From contig NZ_QAVX01000020.1 of the NCBI RefSeq assembly GCF_003121485.1, forward strand, positions 1 to 64,000: 64,000 nucleotides of DNA. The letters run 5' to 3'. Made by a program: the position numbers and the translations under genes. This document shows, piece after piece, positions 25,205-34,812 of the stretch (position 1 is the first letter of the stretch; every line of letters starts with the position of its first letter). The notes under the pieces are model-generated. The model did not search any database. It saw only the letters and a program-made list of their open reading frames with translations, and was not told the origin of the DNA. The stretch comes from Dyella sp. C11. GTDB lineage: Bacteria > Pseudomonadota > Gammaproteobacteria > Xanthomonadales > Rhodanobacteraceae.

Positions 25205-27076
25205 GTGGCAACGCTTATCCCTTCACGCAACAGTTGCCTGCCGCAGATGACCAGCGGCGAAAAGCGCCTTTCCGAGCGTCTGGAGCAAAAGCTCGAAGAC
25301 GACTACCTGCTCTGGTACGACGTGGCCGTCGGCCCTCGCCAGCGGCGGCCGGACTTCATCGTGTTCCACCCGCGCCGCGGCCTGCTCGTGCTGGAAGTGA
25401 AGGACTGGAAGCCAGGCACCATCCAGCAGGCCGACCGCACGCTGTTCACGCTGATCACCGGCAGCAGCAGCGTGAAGGAGCACAACCCGCTGATGCAGGC
25501 GCGCGACGGCGCCAACGAAATCGCCAAGGTGCTGCAGCGCGATCCGGCGCTGTGCTATCCGCCCGGCCACATGTATGAAGGCCGGTTGCAACTGCCGCTG
25601 GGTTACGGCGTGGTGCTCGCCAATATCAGCCGCAAGCAATTTCTTGCCGGCCAGCTGGAAGACGTGATTCCAGCGCATCTGGTGATCTGCCAGGACGAGA
25701 TGTTCGAGTCGGTGGAACCGGACATTTTCCAGGAACGCCTGTGGGCCATGTTTCCCCAGGTATTTCCCACAGCACTCACCCTGCCGCAGATCGACCGCAT
25801 CCGCTGGCACCTGTTCCCGGAAATCCGCGTGGAAGCCGGCGATGGCCAGTTCGGCCTGTTCGCTTCCAGCGAACGCAGCAAATCGGGCGGCATGGCCATT
25901 CCCGACCTGATCAAGGTGATGGATGCGCAGCAGGAATCGCTGGCGCGCTCACTGGGCGACGAGCACCGCATCATTCACGGCGTGGCTGGCTCGGGCAAGA
26001 CGATGATCCTGGGCTTCCGCGCGATGGAACTGGCGCGCACGCTGTCCAAGCCGATCCTGGTGCTTTGCTACAACACCACGCTCGCCGCACGCCTGGACCA
26101 GCTGATGGGTGAGCGCGGCCTGAGCGACAAGGTGCAGGTGTACAACTTCCACAAGTGGTGCCGGAACATGCTTACGGCGTATCACGCGCCGATGCCGGAG
26201 GAAGGCCCGCACATCAACGAGGAACTGCCGCCCGCGGTGATTGCCGGCGTGGACAGCGGCGTGATTCCGCGCTTCCAGTACGGCGCCGTGCTGATCGACG
26301 AAGGCCACGATTTCGAACCCGAGTGGTACAAGCTGATCGTGCAGATGATCGATCCCAACACCAACTCGCTGCTGGTGTTGTACGACGACGCGCAAAACAT
26401 CTACGGCCAGGCCAGCCGCAAGAAGCTCAGCTGGAAGAGCCTGGGCGTGCAGGCACAGGGCCGCACCACCATCCTCAAGCTCAACTACCGCAACACGCTG
26501 GAGATTCTTTCGGTGGCGCGCGGTTTCGCCGCCGAATTGCTGCTGGGCCGCGACGACGGCGATGAGGACAGCATCCCGCTGATCGAACCGCAAAGCGCGG
26601 GCCGGCGAGGCGCGCTGCCGGAACTCATCCGCGTGGAACGCCAGCAGGACCAGCTGCCCGCCATTATCCAGCGCTTGCGCGAAGAGATTGCCGCGGGGCG
26701 CCGGTTGTCGGACATGGCGGTGATCTTCCGCAACGACTGGGAAGGCGAGAAGCTGCACGAAGCGTTGCAGCAAGCCGGCATCACCAGCCAGCTCGCCGAG
26801 AAGAACGGCGCCAGCTCGTTGTTCGTGGTGGGCGACACGGTGAAGCTGGTGACCATGCGTGGAAGCAAGGGCCTGGAATTTCCGTTGGTGATCATCCCCG
26901 GGCTTGGCTCGCTGCCCAAACCCGGCAAGAACGAGCACGAGGAAGCACGCCTGCTCTACGTCGCGATGACGCGTGCGACGGAACGGCTGGTGCTGATCCA
27001 TCACGAAGATTCCATCTTCAGCCAGCGCATCCGCAACTCCATCAACGATGTGCAGAAGCAACTCGCTGCCGGGTAG
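25205..27076 (+). CDS. NERD nuclease domain fused to SF1 (UvrD-like) helicase
   Basis: 623 aa, GTG start. Residues ~15-130 form a NERD domain: GEKRLSERLEQKL, then DFIVFHPRRGLLVLEVKDWKPG, where D, E and the V-K pair match a restriction-endonuclease-like core. Residues ~250-620 are a superfamily 1 helicase with Walker A G259-VAGSGKT, motif II VLIDEGHDF, motif III-like LLVLYDDAQNIY, and motifs V/VI VKLVTMRGSKGLEFPLVII and YVAMTRATERLVL. It is likely a DNA-processing enzyme for repair or invader DNA. It is a single gene with its own promoter. Confidence 0.88.
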   Translation: MATLIPSRNSCLPQMTSGEKRLSERLEQKLEDDYLLWYDVAVGPRQRRPDFIVFHPRRGLLVLEVKDWKPGTIQQADRTLFTLITGSSSVKEHNPLMQARDGANEIAKVLQRDPALCYPPGHMYEGRLQLPLGYGVVLANISRKQFLAGQLEDVIPAHLVICQDEMFESVEPDIFQERLWAMFPQVFPTALTLPQIDRIRWHLFPEIRVEAGDGQFGLFASSERSKSGGMAIPDLIKVMDAQQESLARSLGDEHRIIHGVAGSGKTMILGFRAMELARTLSKPILVLCYNTTLAARLDQLMGERGLSDKVQVYNFHKWCRNMLTAYHAPMPEEGPHINEELPPAVIAGVDSGVIPRFQYGAVLIDEGHDFEPEWYKLIVQMIDPNTNSLLVLYDDAQNIYGQASRKKLSWKSLGVQAQGRTTILKLNYRNTLEILSVARGFAAELLLGRDDGDEDSIPLIEPQSAGRRGALPELIRVERQQDQLPAIIQRLREEIAAGRRLSDMAVIFRNDWEGEKLHEALQQAGITSQLAEKNGASSLFVVGDTVKLVTMRGSKGLEFPLVIIPGLGSLPKPGKNEHEEARLLYVAMTRATERLVLIHHEDSIFSQRIRNSINDVQKQLAAG

Positions 27077-27155
27077 ACGCGTGGCCGATTAACCCCCTTC
27101 CCTCGCCGCGCTGCCGGGGCCGATACTCGGCCAAACTGCTGCCGGCGATCCGTAC

Positions 27156-28244
27156 ATGCGCGACTTGTTCGACGATACCGTTCTCGCTCCGCAACCGCTC
27201 GACTACGCGCTGACGCTGCCCGCCCGCTTCTACACCGATCCGCGCATGCCTCTGCTGGATGCGCGCGCCATCTTTGCGCGCAGCTGGCAGCTGGTGTGTC
27301 ATCAATCGCAGGTCGCGGATACGGGCGACCACGTGGTCACCGAGATTGCGGGACTGCCACTGGTCATCGTGCGCAGCGAGGATGGCTCCATCCGCGCCTT
27401 CCACAATGTTTGCCGTCATCGGGCGGGCCCCATCGCCAGTTGCGACGGCAAAGGTGCCAAGGCGTTGCGCTGCCGCTACCACGGCGGGACGTACGGACTC
27501 GACGGCGTATTGCGCGGCGCCCCGGAAATGGGGCGCACGCCTGACTTCACGCCCTCGGACATCCGCTTGCCTGAAGTGCGCGTGCAGGTGTGGCAAGGCC
27601 TGGTGTTCGTGGCCATAGGCGACGCGCCGTCGTTCCGCGAGGTGGTGGCCGGCATCGACGAGCGGCTGGGACCGGAACGCTCGCTGGAGCATTACCAGTT
27701 CCACCATCGCGCGAGCTACGACGTGGCCTGCAACTGGAAGGTGTACGTGGACAACTACCTGGAGGGTTACCACGTTCCGCACATCCATCCCGGCCTCAAC
27801 AGCCTGCTCGACTACCGCAGCTACATCACGGAAACGGCCGAGTGGTACTCGTTCCAGTTCAGCCCGCTGGAAAGCGCAGGCGATCTCTACGGCAGTGGCG
27901 AGGCGCTTTACTACTTCATCCACCCGAACACGATGCTCAACATCCTGCCATCGCGTTTGCAGACCAATCGCGTGCTGCCGCTGGGCGTGGACCGGTGTCG
28001 CGTGGAGTTCGATTTCTACTACCCTGCCGACGACAGTGCCGAAGCGAAGACACGCCGCACGCGCGACGTAGCGTTCAGCGACGAAGTGCAGGACGAAGAC
28101 GTGACCATTTGCGAGGACGTACAACGCGGCCTCGCCTCCGGTTCCTACGATGCCGGCCGCTTGAATCCGCTGCGGGAAAATGCCGTGCATCATTTCCATG
28201 AAATGGTGCGCCGCGCCTATCGCGAATCGCTCGCCAACGCATGA
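27156..28244 (+). CDS. Rieske non-haem iron oxygenase, large subunit
   Basis: 362 aa. The Rieske [2Fe-2S] ligands are C86-R-H88 and C106-RY-H109. The mononuclear iron site is in VDNYLEGYHVPHIHPGL: H206 and H211, with Glu203 at the electron-bridging position where ring-hydroxylating dioxygenases normally have Asp. This, with the DNYLxGYHVPxxHxGL block, places it near choline monooxygenase / carnitine and glycine-betaine oxygenases, which act on quaternary amines. No reductase gene is adjacent. Its stop overlaps the start of an amino-acid permease (ATGA), suggesting import and oxidation of one compound. Confidence 0.87.
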   Translation: MRDLFDDTVLAPQPLDYALTLPARFYTDPRMPLLDARAIFARSWQLVCHQSQVADTGDHVVTEIAGLPLVIVRSEDGSIRAFHNVCRHRAGPIASCDGKGAKALRCRYHGGTYGLDGVLRGAPEMGRTPDFTPSDIRLPEVRVQVWQGLVFVAIGDAPSFREVVAGIDERLGPERSLEHYQFHHRASYDVACNWKVYVDNYLEGYHVPHIHPGLNSLLDYRSYITETAEWYSFQFSPLESAGDLYGSGEALYYFIHPNTMLNILPSRLQTNRVLPLGVDRCRVEFDFYYPADDSAEAKTRRTRDVAFSDEVQDEDVTICEDVQRGLASGSYDAGRLNPLRENAVHHFHEMVRRAYRESLANA

Positions 28245-29524
28245 GTGCCAGCACGAAGGTGATCGGACAGTGGACGCTGGTCGCACTGGTGATCGGCAAC
28301 ATCATCGGCTCGGGCATCTTCGTGCTGCCCGCGGCGATGGCGCCGTTCGGGGCGGCCAGCGTGCTGGGCTGGGTGGTAGCGCTATGCGGCGCGCTCGCAC
28401 TGGCCCAGGTGTTTGCGTGGCTCGCGCGCTGCATCCCCAATCACGGCGGTCCGTACGCTTATGCGCGCAACGCCTTCGGCGATGGCGCCGGTTTTATCGT
28501 CGCGTGGAGCTACTGGGTCTGCACCTGGTCGGCGAATGCGGCCATCGCGGTCGCCTTTGCGGGAAGTCTTGGCGCGCTATGGCCCGGCGCCATCTCGACA
28601 CCACAGCGCGACGCGCTGTGCGCGTTGGCTGTGTTGTGGGTGTGCACGGGCATCACGCTGGCCGGGGTGCGCGAGGCGGGCCGCGTCGCCCTGGTAACGA
28701 CGCTGCTCAAGCTGATTCCACTGCTGTTGTTTGGCGTGTTCGGCATGGCCACGCTTCACGCAGGTTCCTACCAACCTTTCAATCCGGGACATGTGCCGTT
28801 GCCACAGGTCGCCCTTTCCACCGCCACGCTCGCATTGTGGTCGCTGCTGGGGCTGGAAACGGCCACCGTTCCGACCGGCGTGGTGAAGGACCCCCTGCAC
28901 ACCGTGCCGCGCGCCACGATGATCGGCACGCTGGTGGCAGGTGTCATCACCATGCTTGCCTGCACGGTGGTGATCGGCATGCTGCCGCACGATGTGCTCA
29001 TAGCGTCCGCGGCGCCCATGGCAGCGGCAGCGACGCAGGCCTGGGGGCATATGGCTGGCGTGGCGGTGGCCGCGGTCGCCGTGGTGGCGTGCTTCGGTAC
29101 GCTCAATGGCTGGGTGCTGCTGGTGGCCCAAACCACCATGGCCGCCGCCGAGGACGGCATGTTTCCTCGCGCCTTTGCGCGCGTGGATCGGCGTCATACG
29201 CCCTGGATCGGCGTACTGGTGAGCAGCGCACTCACCAGCGCGCTGATTGTCGCCAACGACACACGCTCGCTGGTGTCGTTGTTCACGTTCATGATCCTGC
29301 TGTCGACCGCCACCACGTTGCTGCCTTACCTGGTGACCACGCTGGCGTGGTGGCGCATGGAAGGTCGCGGCTCGTCACGCTGGCGCCAGCTGGTTGCCGT
29401 CGTCGCCCTGGCCTTCTCCCTGTGGGCCCTGGCGGGAGCGGGTACCGAGCCGCTGCTATGGGGCGCGGTGCTGTTGCTGGCCGGCTGCCCGATCTATCTG
29501 TGGCAACGGTTCGCTGCACGCTGA
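28241..29524 (+). CDS. APC family amino acid permease
   Basis: 427 aa, about 12 hydrophobic segments. The APC signature GNIIGSGIFVLPAAMAPFG is in TM1, as in arginine/agmatine antiporter AdiC and YjeH relatives; PNHGGPYAYARNAFG is in the TM2-TM3 region. It is translationally coupled to the Rieske oxygenase by an ATGA overlap, so a nitrogenous substrate of that oxygenase is the best guess for its cargo. Confidence 0.88.
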   Translation: MSASTKVIGQWTLVALVIGNIIGSGIFVLPAAMAPFGAASVLGWVVALCGALALAQVFAWLARCIPNHGGPYAYARNAFGDGAGFIVAWSYWVCTWSANAAIAVAFAGSLGALWPGAISTPQRDALCALAVLWVCTGITLAGVREAGRVALVTTLLKLIPLLLFGVFGMATLHAGSYQPFNPGHVPLPQVALSTATLALWSLLGLETATVPTGVVKDPLHTVPRATMIGTLVAGVITMLACTVVIGMLPHDVLIASAAPMAAAATQAWGHMAGVAVAAVAVVACFGTLNGWVLLVAQTTMAAAEDGMFPRAFARVDRRHTPWIGVLVSSALTSALIVANDTRSLVSLFTFMILLSTATTLLPYLVTTLAWWRMEGRGSSRWRQLVAVVALAFSLWALAGAGTEPLLWGAVLLLAGCPIYLWQRFAAR

Positions 29525-29610
29525 ACGATCCCCGCTCGTTCACTTGTCAATTGACGCGTCCTTCGCAGACGACGCAGTCTCATCGGCCCGAATATCCGGG
29601 AGAGGCACCC

Positions 29611-30438
29611 ATGAAGCGGATCGTGTGGGCCGTCATGTTGTTGTTCGGGTTGGCGAGTCCTGCGGCGTTTGCGCAGGGCCAGAGCGGTGTGGTGACCGCT
29701 TATGTCGACCTTTATGCGGGCCCCGATACGGGGTATCCGACCATCATGCAGCTACCTGCGGGCACCGCCGTGGCCATCCAGGGATGTACGGAAGGCTGGG
29801 GCTGGTGCGACGTGATTGCAGGAGGTACGCGCGGCTGGGTCGCCGGCACCTTCGTGCAATACATGTATCAGAGCCAGCCGGTGTATGTGGCTGATTACGG
29901 CGCACGTATCGGCATCCCCATCGTCACCTTTTCCATAGCGGCGTATTGGGGTGCGTACTACGTGAATCGTCCGTTCTACCGGAATCGCGATTATTGGTAT
30001 GGACGTCCATACGCACCGCGTCCGCCGCCGCGTCCGCCGGGCTGGCATCCGGGTGCGCGTCCGCCGCCGCCGGGTGGTCATCGCCCGCCACCGGGTCCGG
30101 GCAATCGTCCGCCGCCGCAGGGCAACCGGCCGCCGCCGAACGGTGGTAATCGCCCTCCGCCGAATGGTGGCAACCGTCCGCCGCCGTCGCAGGGACATCG
30201 TCCGCCCTCGAACAACCGGCCGGCGCCCAATCCGCGGCCGCCGGGCCAGACGCCTCGCCCGCCGGGCGGCAACCAGCCGCCGCAGGGCAATCGTCCGCCG
30301 AGCCAGGGCAATCGCCCGCCGTCGAATGGGGGTGGCAACCGGCCGCCCCAGGGCAACGCCCGCCCGCCGCAAGGCAATTCGCGCCCGGCACCCAAGCCGC
30401 AATCGCGCCCTGCACCGGACAATCGGGGCGGCAACTAG
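29611..30438 (+). CDS. Secreted SH3-domain protein with long Pro/Gly/Asn tail
   Basis: 275 aa from ATG 29611, with GGGAGAGG as ribosome-binding site. A signal peptide ends SPAAFAQG. Residues ~24-80 form a bacterial SH3 (SH3b) domain: VTAYVDLYAGPDTGYPTIMQLPAGT...GWCDVIAGGTRGWVAGTFVQ. A hydrophobic/aromatic linker follows. From residue ~130 on there are about 20 repeats of the R-P-P-x-N/Q-G-G/N type. SH3b domains bind peptidoglycan; the tail probably extends through or across the cell wall. A GC-rich hairpin follows the stop. Confidence 0.8.
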   Translation: MKRIVWAVMLLFGLASPAAFAQGQSGVVTAYVDLYAGPDTGYPTIMQLPAGTAVAIQGCTEGWGWCDVIAGGTRGWVAGTFVQYMYQSQPVYVADYGARIGIPIVTFSIAAYWGAYYVNRPFYRNRDYWYGRPYAPRPPPRPPGWHPGARPPPPGGHRPPPGPGNRPPPQGNRPPPNGGNRPPPNGGNRPPPSQGHRPPSNNRPAPNPRPPGQTPRPPGGNQPPQGNRPPSQGNRPPSNGGGNRPPQGNARPPQGNSRPAPKPQSRPAPDNRGGN

Positions 30439-30470
30439 CCGCCTCGCACTTCTCGGGAAAGTGACCTCAA

Positions 30471-30495
30471 CCGACGCGCCCCGGCGCGTCGGTTT
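30471..30495 (+). terminator. Hairpin terminator after the SH3 protein gene
   Basis: CCGACGCGCC (30471-30480) pairs with GGCGCGTCGG (30483-30492), followed by a short TTT. The stem is very strong and the T-tract weak. Confidence 0.65.
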
Positions 30496-30703
30496 GTGTC
30501 GGCGAGCGTCGCCCTCTCGCCACCGCATCTGCACGAAGACGCAAAAAGCCCGTTGATTCCTGATGTTGCGCCCGTATCACCAAGCGTCCGCCGTGGCATG
30601 AACCTTGCGACCGAAAAGGCAAGGAACGGAGTTCAGGCAGGACGCCGTCGGTCATTCAGCGCATGCGCACCCAGCGCGTGCGGTTGCAGCAGCAGGCTTT
30701 CGC

Positions 30704-32104
30704 ATGGGCGTCAACGCACGAGACTGGTCAAGGCGACGGCCGTTTGCCGTGACGGTGCGCTTGCCTCTGGATGCAGCCAATGACGGCCAGCTGCATCGCC
30801 GCCACTACGTGCCGGTATGGCTCAAGTTTGCACTCGCGCTGAGCGTCTCCCTCGCCTGGGCCACGCTTGCGTACATGGTGGCGCATCCGTGGGTGAGCGA
30901 GCTGGAAGGTTCGGGAAGGCGGCTGTTCGCGCACCTGCTCATCATCGGACTGGTGGTGACTCCCGCCTTCATGAATGCATTTATCGCGGTGGGCCTGCTG
31001 CTTGATCGTCGCCCCGCGCGCTCGCGTTTCGCCGATGGTGATTTTCCCGGCGTGACCATCCTGATCGCCGCACGCAACGCGCAGGAAACCATCCTGGGAA
31101 CCTTGGCAAGCGTTGCCATGCAGCGATATCCCGCGCCGATCGAAGTGATGGTGATCAGCGACGGCTCCTCCGACGCCACGCTGGAACGCCTGCGCGGCGT
31201 GTCGTATCCGTGGCTGGAGGTGATCGACCTGAAATGCTCGGGAGGCAAGGCAAAGGCGCTCAACGCAGGCCTGCGACTGGCGTCTTATCCCATCACCGTC
31301 ACGCTCGATGCCGATGCGCACCTGCATCCGCAGGCGTTGCGACGTTTGGTGACGCGCTACATGAGCGACCCACCCGGCACGGCGGCCGTTGCCGGCGCGG
31401 TGCTGGTGCGCAATTCGCGCCAGAGCCTGGTGGCGCGCATGCAGGAGTGGGATTACTTCCAGAACATCGCGGCCACGCGACGCGTGCAGAGCCTGTGCCA
31501 GGGCATGCTTGCGGCGTCAGGCACGTTCTCGCTGTATCGCACCGACATTCTGCGCGTGGTGGGCGGCTGGCCCGAGTGCGCAGGGGAAGACACGGTACTG
31601 ACCTGGGCCATCCTGCGCGATCACCATCGCGTGGGTTATGCCGAAGATGCGATTGCTTTCGCGCGTGTACCGCCCACGCTCACCCAGTTCCTCGCGCAGC
31701 GTCGACAGTGGTCGCAAGGCGTGGTGGAAGCCCTCCGCGCGCACGGTGCTTTGCTGTTCCGTCGCAAGCTCAGCACGTTCTTCATCTGGTGGAGCCTGTT
31801 GTTCCCGTACACGGACCTGGTCTACACCATCGCGTTGCTGCCTGCCCTGCTGCTTGCCTGCTGGGGCGTTTACTGGCTCGCGGCAGCCCTGCTCGCCTTC
31901 GTGCTGCCCATGGCACTGCTAGCCCATGGCGTGGCCTATGCCACGCAGTCGCGCATGTTCCACGAACTCGGCCTTACCGTACGACGCAATCCGTTCGGAC
32001 TGCTCGGCTATGCGCTGGTCTACGGGCTCGTGCTGAAACCGGCCAGCGTGACGGGCTATCTCGCGGGCCTGGTGGCACGGCGTTCCAACCACTATCCGTC
32101 GTGA
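30704..32104 (+). CDS. Membrane glycosyltransferase, GT2 family
   Basis: 466 aa from ATG 30704; an upstream TTG frame adds non-family residues. Two N-terminal membrane helices, then a GT-A domain: PGVTILIAARNAQETILGTLASV, ISDGSSD, the metal-binding LDADAHL, GEDTVLTW and the processive QRRQW motif, then three or four C-terminal helices. This plan is that of PgaC/IcaA and hyaluronan-type synthases that polymerise and extrude a polysaccharide. No pgaABD-like partners are adjacent, so the product is open. Confidence 0.87.
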   Translation: MGVNARDWSRRRPFAVTVRLPLDAANDGQLHRRHYVPVWLKFALALSVSLAWATLAYMVAHPWVSELEGSGRRLFAHLLIIGLVVTPAFMNAFIAVGLLLDRRPARSRFADGDFPGVTILIAARNAQETILGTLASVAMQRYPAPIEVMVISDGSSDATLERLRGVSYPWLEVIDLKCSGGKAKALNAGLRLASYPITVTLDADAHLHPQALRRLVTRYMSDPPGTAAVAGAVLVRNSRQSLVARMQEWDYFQNIAATRRVQSLCQGMLAASGTFSLYRTDILRVVGGWPECAGEDTVLTWAILRDHHRVGYAEDAIAFARVPPTLTQFLAQRRQWSQGVVEALRAHGALLFRRKLSTFFIWWSLLFPYTDLVYTIALLPALLLACWGVYWLAAALLAFVLPMALLAHGVAYATQSRMFHELGLTVRRNPFGLLGYALVYGLVLKPASVTGYLAGLVARRSNHYPS

Positions 32105-32108
32105 ACTG

Positions 32109-32594
32109 TCACGGCGCGGACCACGGCCACCAGCTGCCGAGTTGTCGCGCGTAACGATCGGCGGCGCGCTCGAAGCGATTGCGCACGCTGATGCCGCCGC
32201 AAAGTAGATAGAGCGGCAGGAACAGGGGCCCCAGCACCATGTACTGGTACACGTGGGCGCGTTCGTGGTCTGCCAGCGAAATGCAGGGCTCGTCGCCGCG
32301 CCCTGCGCGATGCGCATAGGTAAAACACGGCGTGTCGAGCATTTCGCAGGAATAGAGGATCACGTTGCCCAGGGTGAGCGCGCCGCCGCAGCCTCGGTGA
32401 GGCATGTGGCGAAAACCCAGCGCGCACTCGCGACGGCGCCACTCGGGCCGTGCACCCCACGGCATGCAGGCCACGCCGGCGAGCAAGCCCAGCGCGCTGT
32501 TGGGCAACGTCCAGAGCGCGCCCACCACCAACGCATACCATGGGCTGGCGGACGGGGTTTTCAGCTGCTGCACAGGGCGGCTCCCTTGTTTCAT
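32109..32594 (-). CDS. Small membrane protein with HExxH-like zinc motif
   Basis: 161 aa from ATG 32594. It has a hydrophobic N-terminal segment (ALVVGALWTLPNSALGLLAGV) and a second one after residue ~115. LADHERAHVYQYMVLG matches HxxxH spacing, and NRFERAADRYARQLG provides a downstream Glu-Ala-Ala-Asp, the arrangement seen in M48- and DUF4157-like peptidases. The classical HE(x)xH is present as H-E-R-A-H. No family was recognised with certainty. It converges on the GT2 gene with 4 nt between stops. Confidence 0.6.
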   Translation of the reverse strand: MKQGSRPVQQLKTPSASPWYALVVGALWTLPNSALGLLAGVACMPWGARPEWRRRECALGFRHMPHRGCGGALTLGNVILYSCEMLDTPCFTYAHRAGRGDEPCISLADHERAHVYQYMVLGPLFLPLYLLCGGISVRNRFERAADRYARQLGSWWPWSAP

Positions 32595-32648
32595 CGTGTA
32601 GCGGGCACCATCTGACGCAACATCGAGTCTTGGCCAACGAGGCCTGCC

Positions 32649-33086
32649 ATGTCCACCGCGCTGACGATTCCCTGCCCCCACTGTTCCGCCTTGAACCGCG
32701 TGCCTGAAGAGCGCCTGGGTGAACACCCGGTGTGCGGACGCTGCAAACACGCGCTGTTCGACGGCAAGCCCGCCACGCTGACCACCGCAAACTTCGATGC
32801 CGTGGCAACGCGGGGCGACCTGCCCGTGGTGATCGACTTCTGGGCGCCCTGGTGCGGCCCGTGCGTAGGCTTTGCGCCGGTATTTGCCGAGGCCGCAAAA
32901 AGCCTGGAACCGCAGCTGCGCCTGGCCAAGGTGGATACCGAGGCCGAACCCGCCTTGGCGCAGCGTTTCGGCATTCGCAGCATTCCCACGCTGCTGGTGA
33001 TGCGCGGCGGCCGCGAAATTGCACGCCAGGCCGGCGCAATGAATGGCATGCAGCTGCGCCAGTTCCTCGCCAACACGTTGCGTTGA
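32649..33086 (+). CDS. trxC: Thioredoxin 2 (TrxC)
   Basis: 145 aa cytosolic disulfide reductase. An N-terminal zinc ribbon is formed by C9-PH-C12 and C29-GR-C32. The thioredoxin domain has the active site W68-C69-G-P-C72. In E. coli TrxC is induced by peroxide. The stop is followed by an 8-bp hairpin, GCAGCTCG/CGAGCTGC (33087-33105), whose loop contains the selO stop codon. Confidence 0.95.
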   Translation: MSTALTIPCPHCSALNRVPEERLGEHPVCGRCKHALFDGKPATLTTANFDAVATRGDLPVVIDFWAPWCGPCVGFAPVFAEAAKSLEPQLRLAKVDTEAEPALAQRFGIRSIPTLLVMRGGREIARQAGAMNGMQLRQFLANTLR

Positions 33087-33094
33087 GCAGCTCG

Positions 33095-34654
33095 CTACGA
33101 GCTGCAGGACAACATGGAGCAACCGGCTTTGTGCATGGCCCAGTCGGGTCGCTTTTGCGCGTAGCGCTCGCGGCCCGGTTGATCGTCATACGGCCTGCGC
33201 ATCACGTCGAGCAGCTCGCTGATGCCGGCGTAGTCGCCCTGCATGGACCGGTCAATCGCCTCCTGCGCCAGGTAGTTGCGCATCACATACCGCGGATTGG
33301 CTGACTGCATGACCGCCAGGCGCTGCTCACCGGACCAGGTGTCCTGCCGCACACGCGCCGCGTAATTCTGCAGCCACGCAAGGAACGCGGGTTCGAACTG
33401 CAGGCGCTTCGCTTCGTCGTAGAACGCATCCTGCAACGGCGCCAGCGACGGACTGGCAGGATCGACATCGGCCAGCGCGCGGAAAAACAGCGTCATGTCG
33501 ACGTCTGCCTCGGCCAGCAACGTGTGCAACTCGCGCATGCGTTCGACGTCATCGTCCTCGCACGCGGCGAGGCCGAGTTTCGCGGCAATGTGGGCGCGGT
33601 CTTCCTGCGCGTAGACCGCAGCGTAACGATCCAGCCCTGCCTGCAGCGGTTCCGTGCCGCTGAACAGCGGCGCCAGCGCCATGGCGAGGCGACTGAGGTT
33701 CCACCACGCCACATTCGGTTGCTGGCCAAAGCGATAGCGGCGGCGGCCGGCATCGGTGGTATTGGGCGTCCACTCCGGATCGAAGTTGTCGATCCATCCG
33801 TACGGACCGTAGTCGACGGTGAGCCCGAGAATGGACATGTTGTCGGTGTTCATCACGCCATGCACGAAACCCACGCGCATCCAGTTCGCCACCGTGCGCG
33901 CAGTGCGCTCGCACACCTGCGCGAACCACTCGGCGTAAAGCGCCTCGCCCTCGCCTTCCAGTTCCGGGTAGTCACGCGCGATGGTGAAGTCCACCAGTTG
34001 CCGCAACAGCGCCAGGTCGCCACGCGCCGCCGGTAATTCGAAGTGACCGAAGCGGATGAAGGACGGTGCCACGCGGCACACGATGGCGCCCGGTTCTTCC
34101 TGGGGATGGCCGTCGTAGAACATGTCGCGGACCACCGCGTCCCCCGTCACCACCAGGCTCAACGCGCGCGTGGTTGGCACGCCCAGGTGATGCATGGCTT
34201 CACTGCAAAGGAATTCCCGGATCGACGACCGCAACACGGCACGCCCGTCCGCGCCACGGGAATACGGCGTACGCCCCGCGCCCTTCAACTGAAGCTCCCA
34301 GCGCTGCCCGCCGGATGCGAGCACCTCGCCCAGCGAGATGGCCCGGCCATCGCCCAGCTGGTCGGCCCACACGCCGAACTGATGGCCGCCGTAGTTGGTC
34401 GCGAAGGGCTGCATGCCGTCCAGCAGCGCGTTCCCGCCCAGCACCTGGGCCATCGTGGGACCTTCCATGTCGGTGGCATCCAGGCCCAACGCGTCCGCCA
34501 TTTCCCGCGACCACGCCACCACCCGTGGCGACGCCACCGGCGTGGGATCCACGCGGGAGTACGCGGCGGCAAGAACCTGCCTGGGGCGGCTGCCCTGCTC
34601 CGGGTCCATGGGCAGCTGGTTCACGAAGGCGTTGTCGAAGGTCAAATCGAGCAT
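33095..34654 (-). CDS. selO: Protein adenylyltransferase SelO
   Basis: 519 aa pseudokinase that transfers AMP to Ser/Thr/Tyr of target proteins, linked in E. coli to redox balance and glutathionylation. ATG 34654 ([15 protein letters not shown]) is the family start. Blocks [57 protein letters not shown] and [24 protein letters not shown] are intact. The C-terminus reads [10 protein letters not shown]; in animal SelO this tail carries selenocysteine, here the position is Cys. Confidence 0.95.
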   Translation of the reverse strand: MLDLTFDNAFVNQLPMDPEQGSRPRQVLAAAYSRVDPTPVASPRVVAWSREMADALGLDATDMEGPTMAQVLGGNALLDGMQPFATNYGGHQFGVWADQLGDGRAISLGEVLASGGQRWELQLKGAGRTPYSRGADGRAVLRSSIREFLCSEAMHHLGVPTTRALSLVVTGDAVVRDMFYDGHPQEEPGAIVCRVAPSFIRFGHFELPAARGDLALLRQLVDFTIARDYPELEGEGEALYAEWFAQVCERTARTVANWMRVGFVHGVMNTDNMSILGLTVDYGPYGWIDNFDPEWTPNTTDAGRRRYRFGQQPNVAWWNLSRLAMALAPLFSGTEPLQAGLDRYAAVYAQEDRAHIAAKLGLAACEDDDVERMRELHTLLAEADVDMTLFFRALADVDPASPSLAPLQDAFYDEAKRLQFEPAFLAWLQNYAARVRQDTWSGEQRLAVMQSANPRYVMRNYLAQEAIDRSMQGDYAGISELLDVMRRPYDDQPGRERYAQKRPDWAMHKAGCSMLSCSS

Positions 34655-34812
34655 GGGCGCACATTGCAATCGAAAGGGGAAAAATGACCTTCCCGCGCAG
34701 CGGAAAGCCGAACCGGCGCTGAAACCGCGCAGGATATTGCGTCGTTCATCATTGTGAATACCGTGATGACGGTCACAAAGGTTTTGCGACGCCGTTCAGT
34801 GCCTATTGGCAT

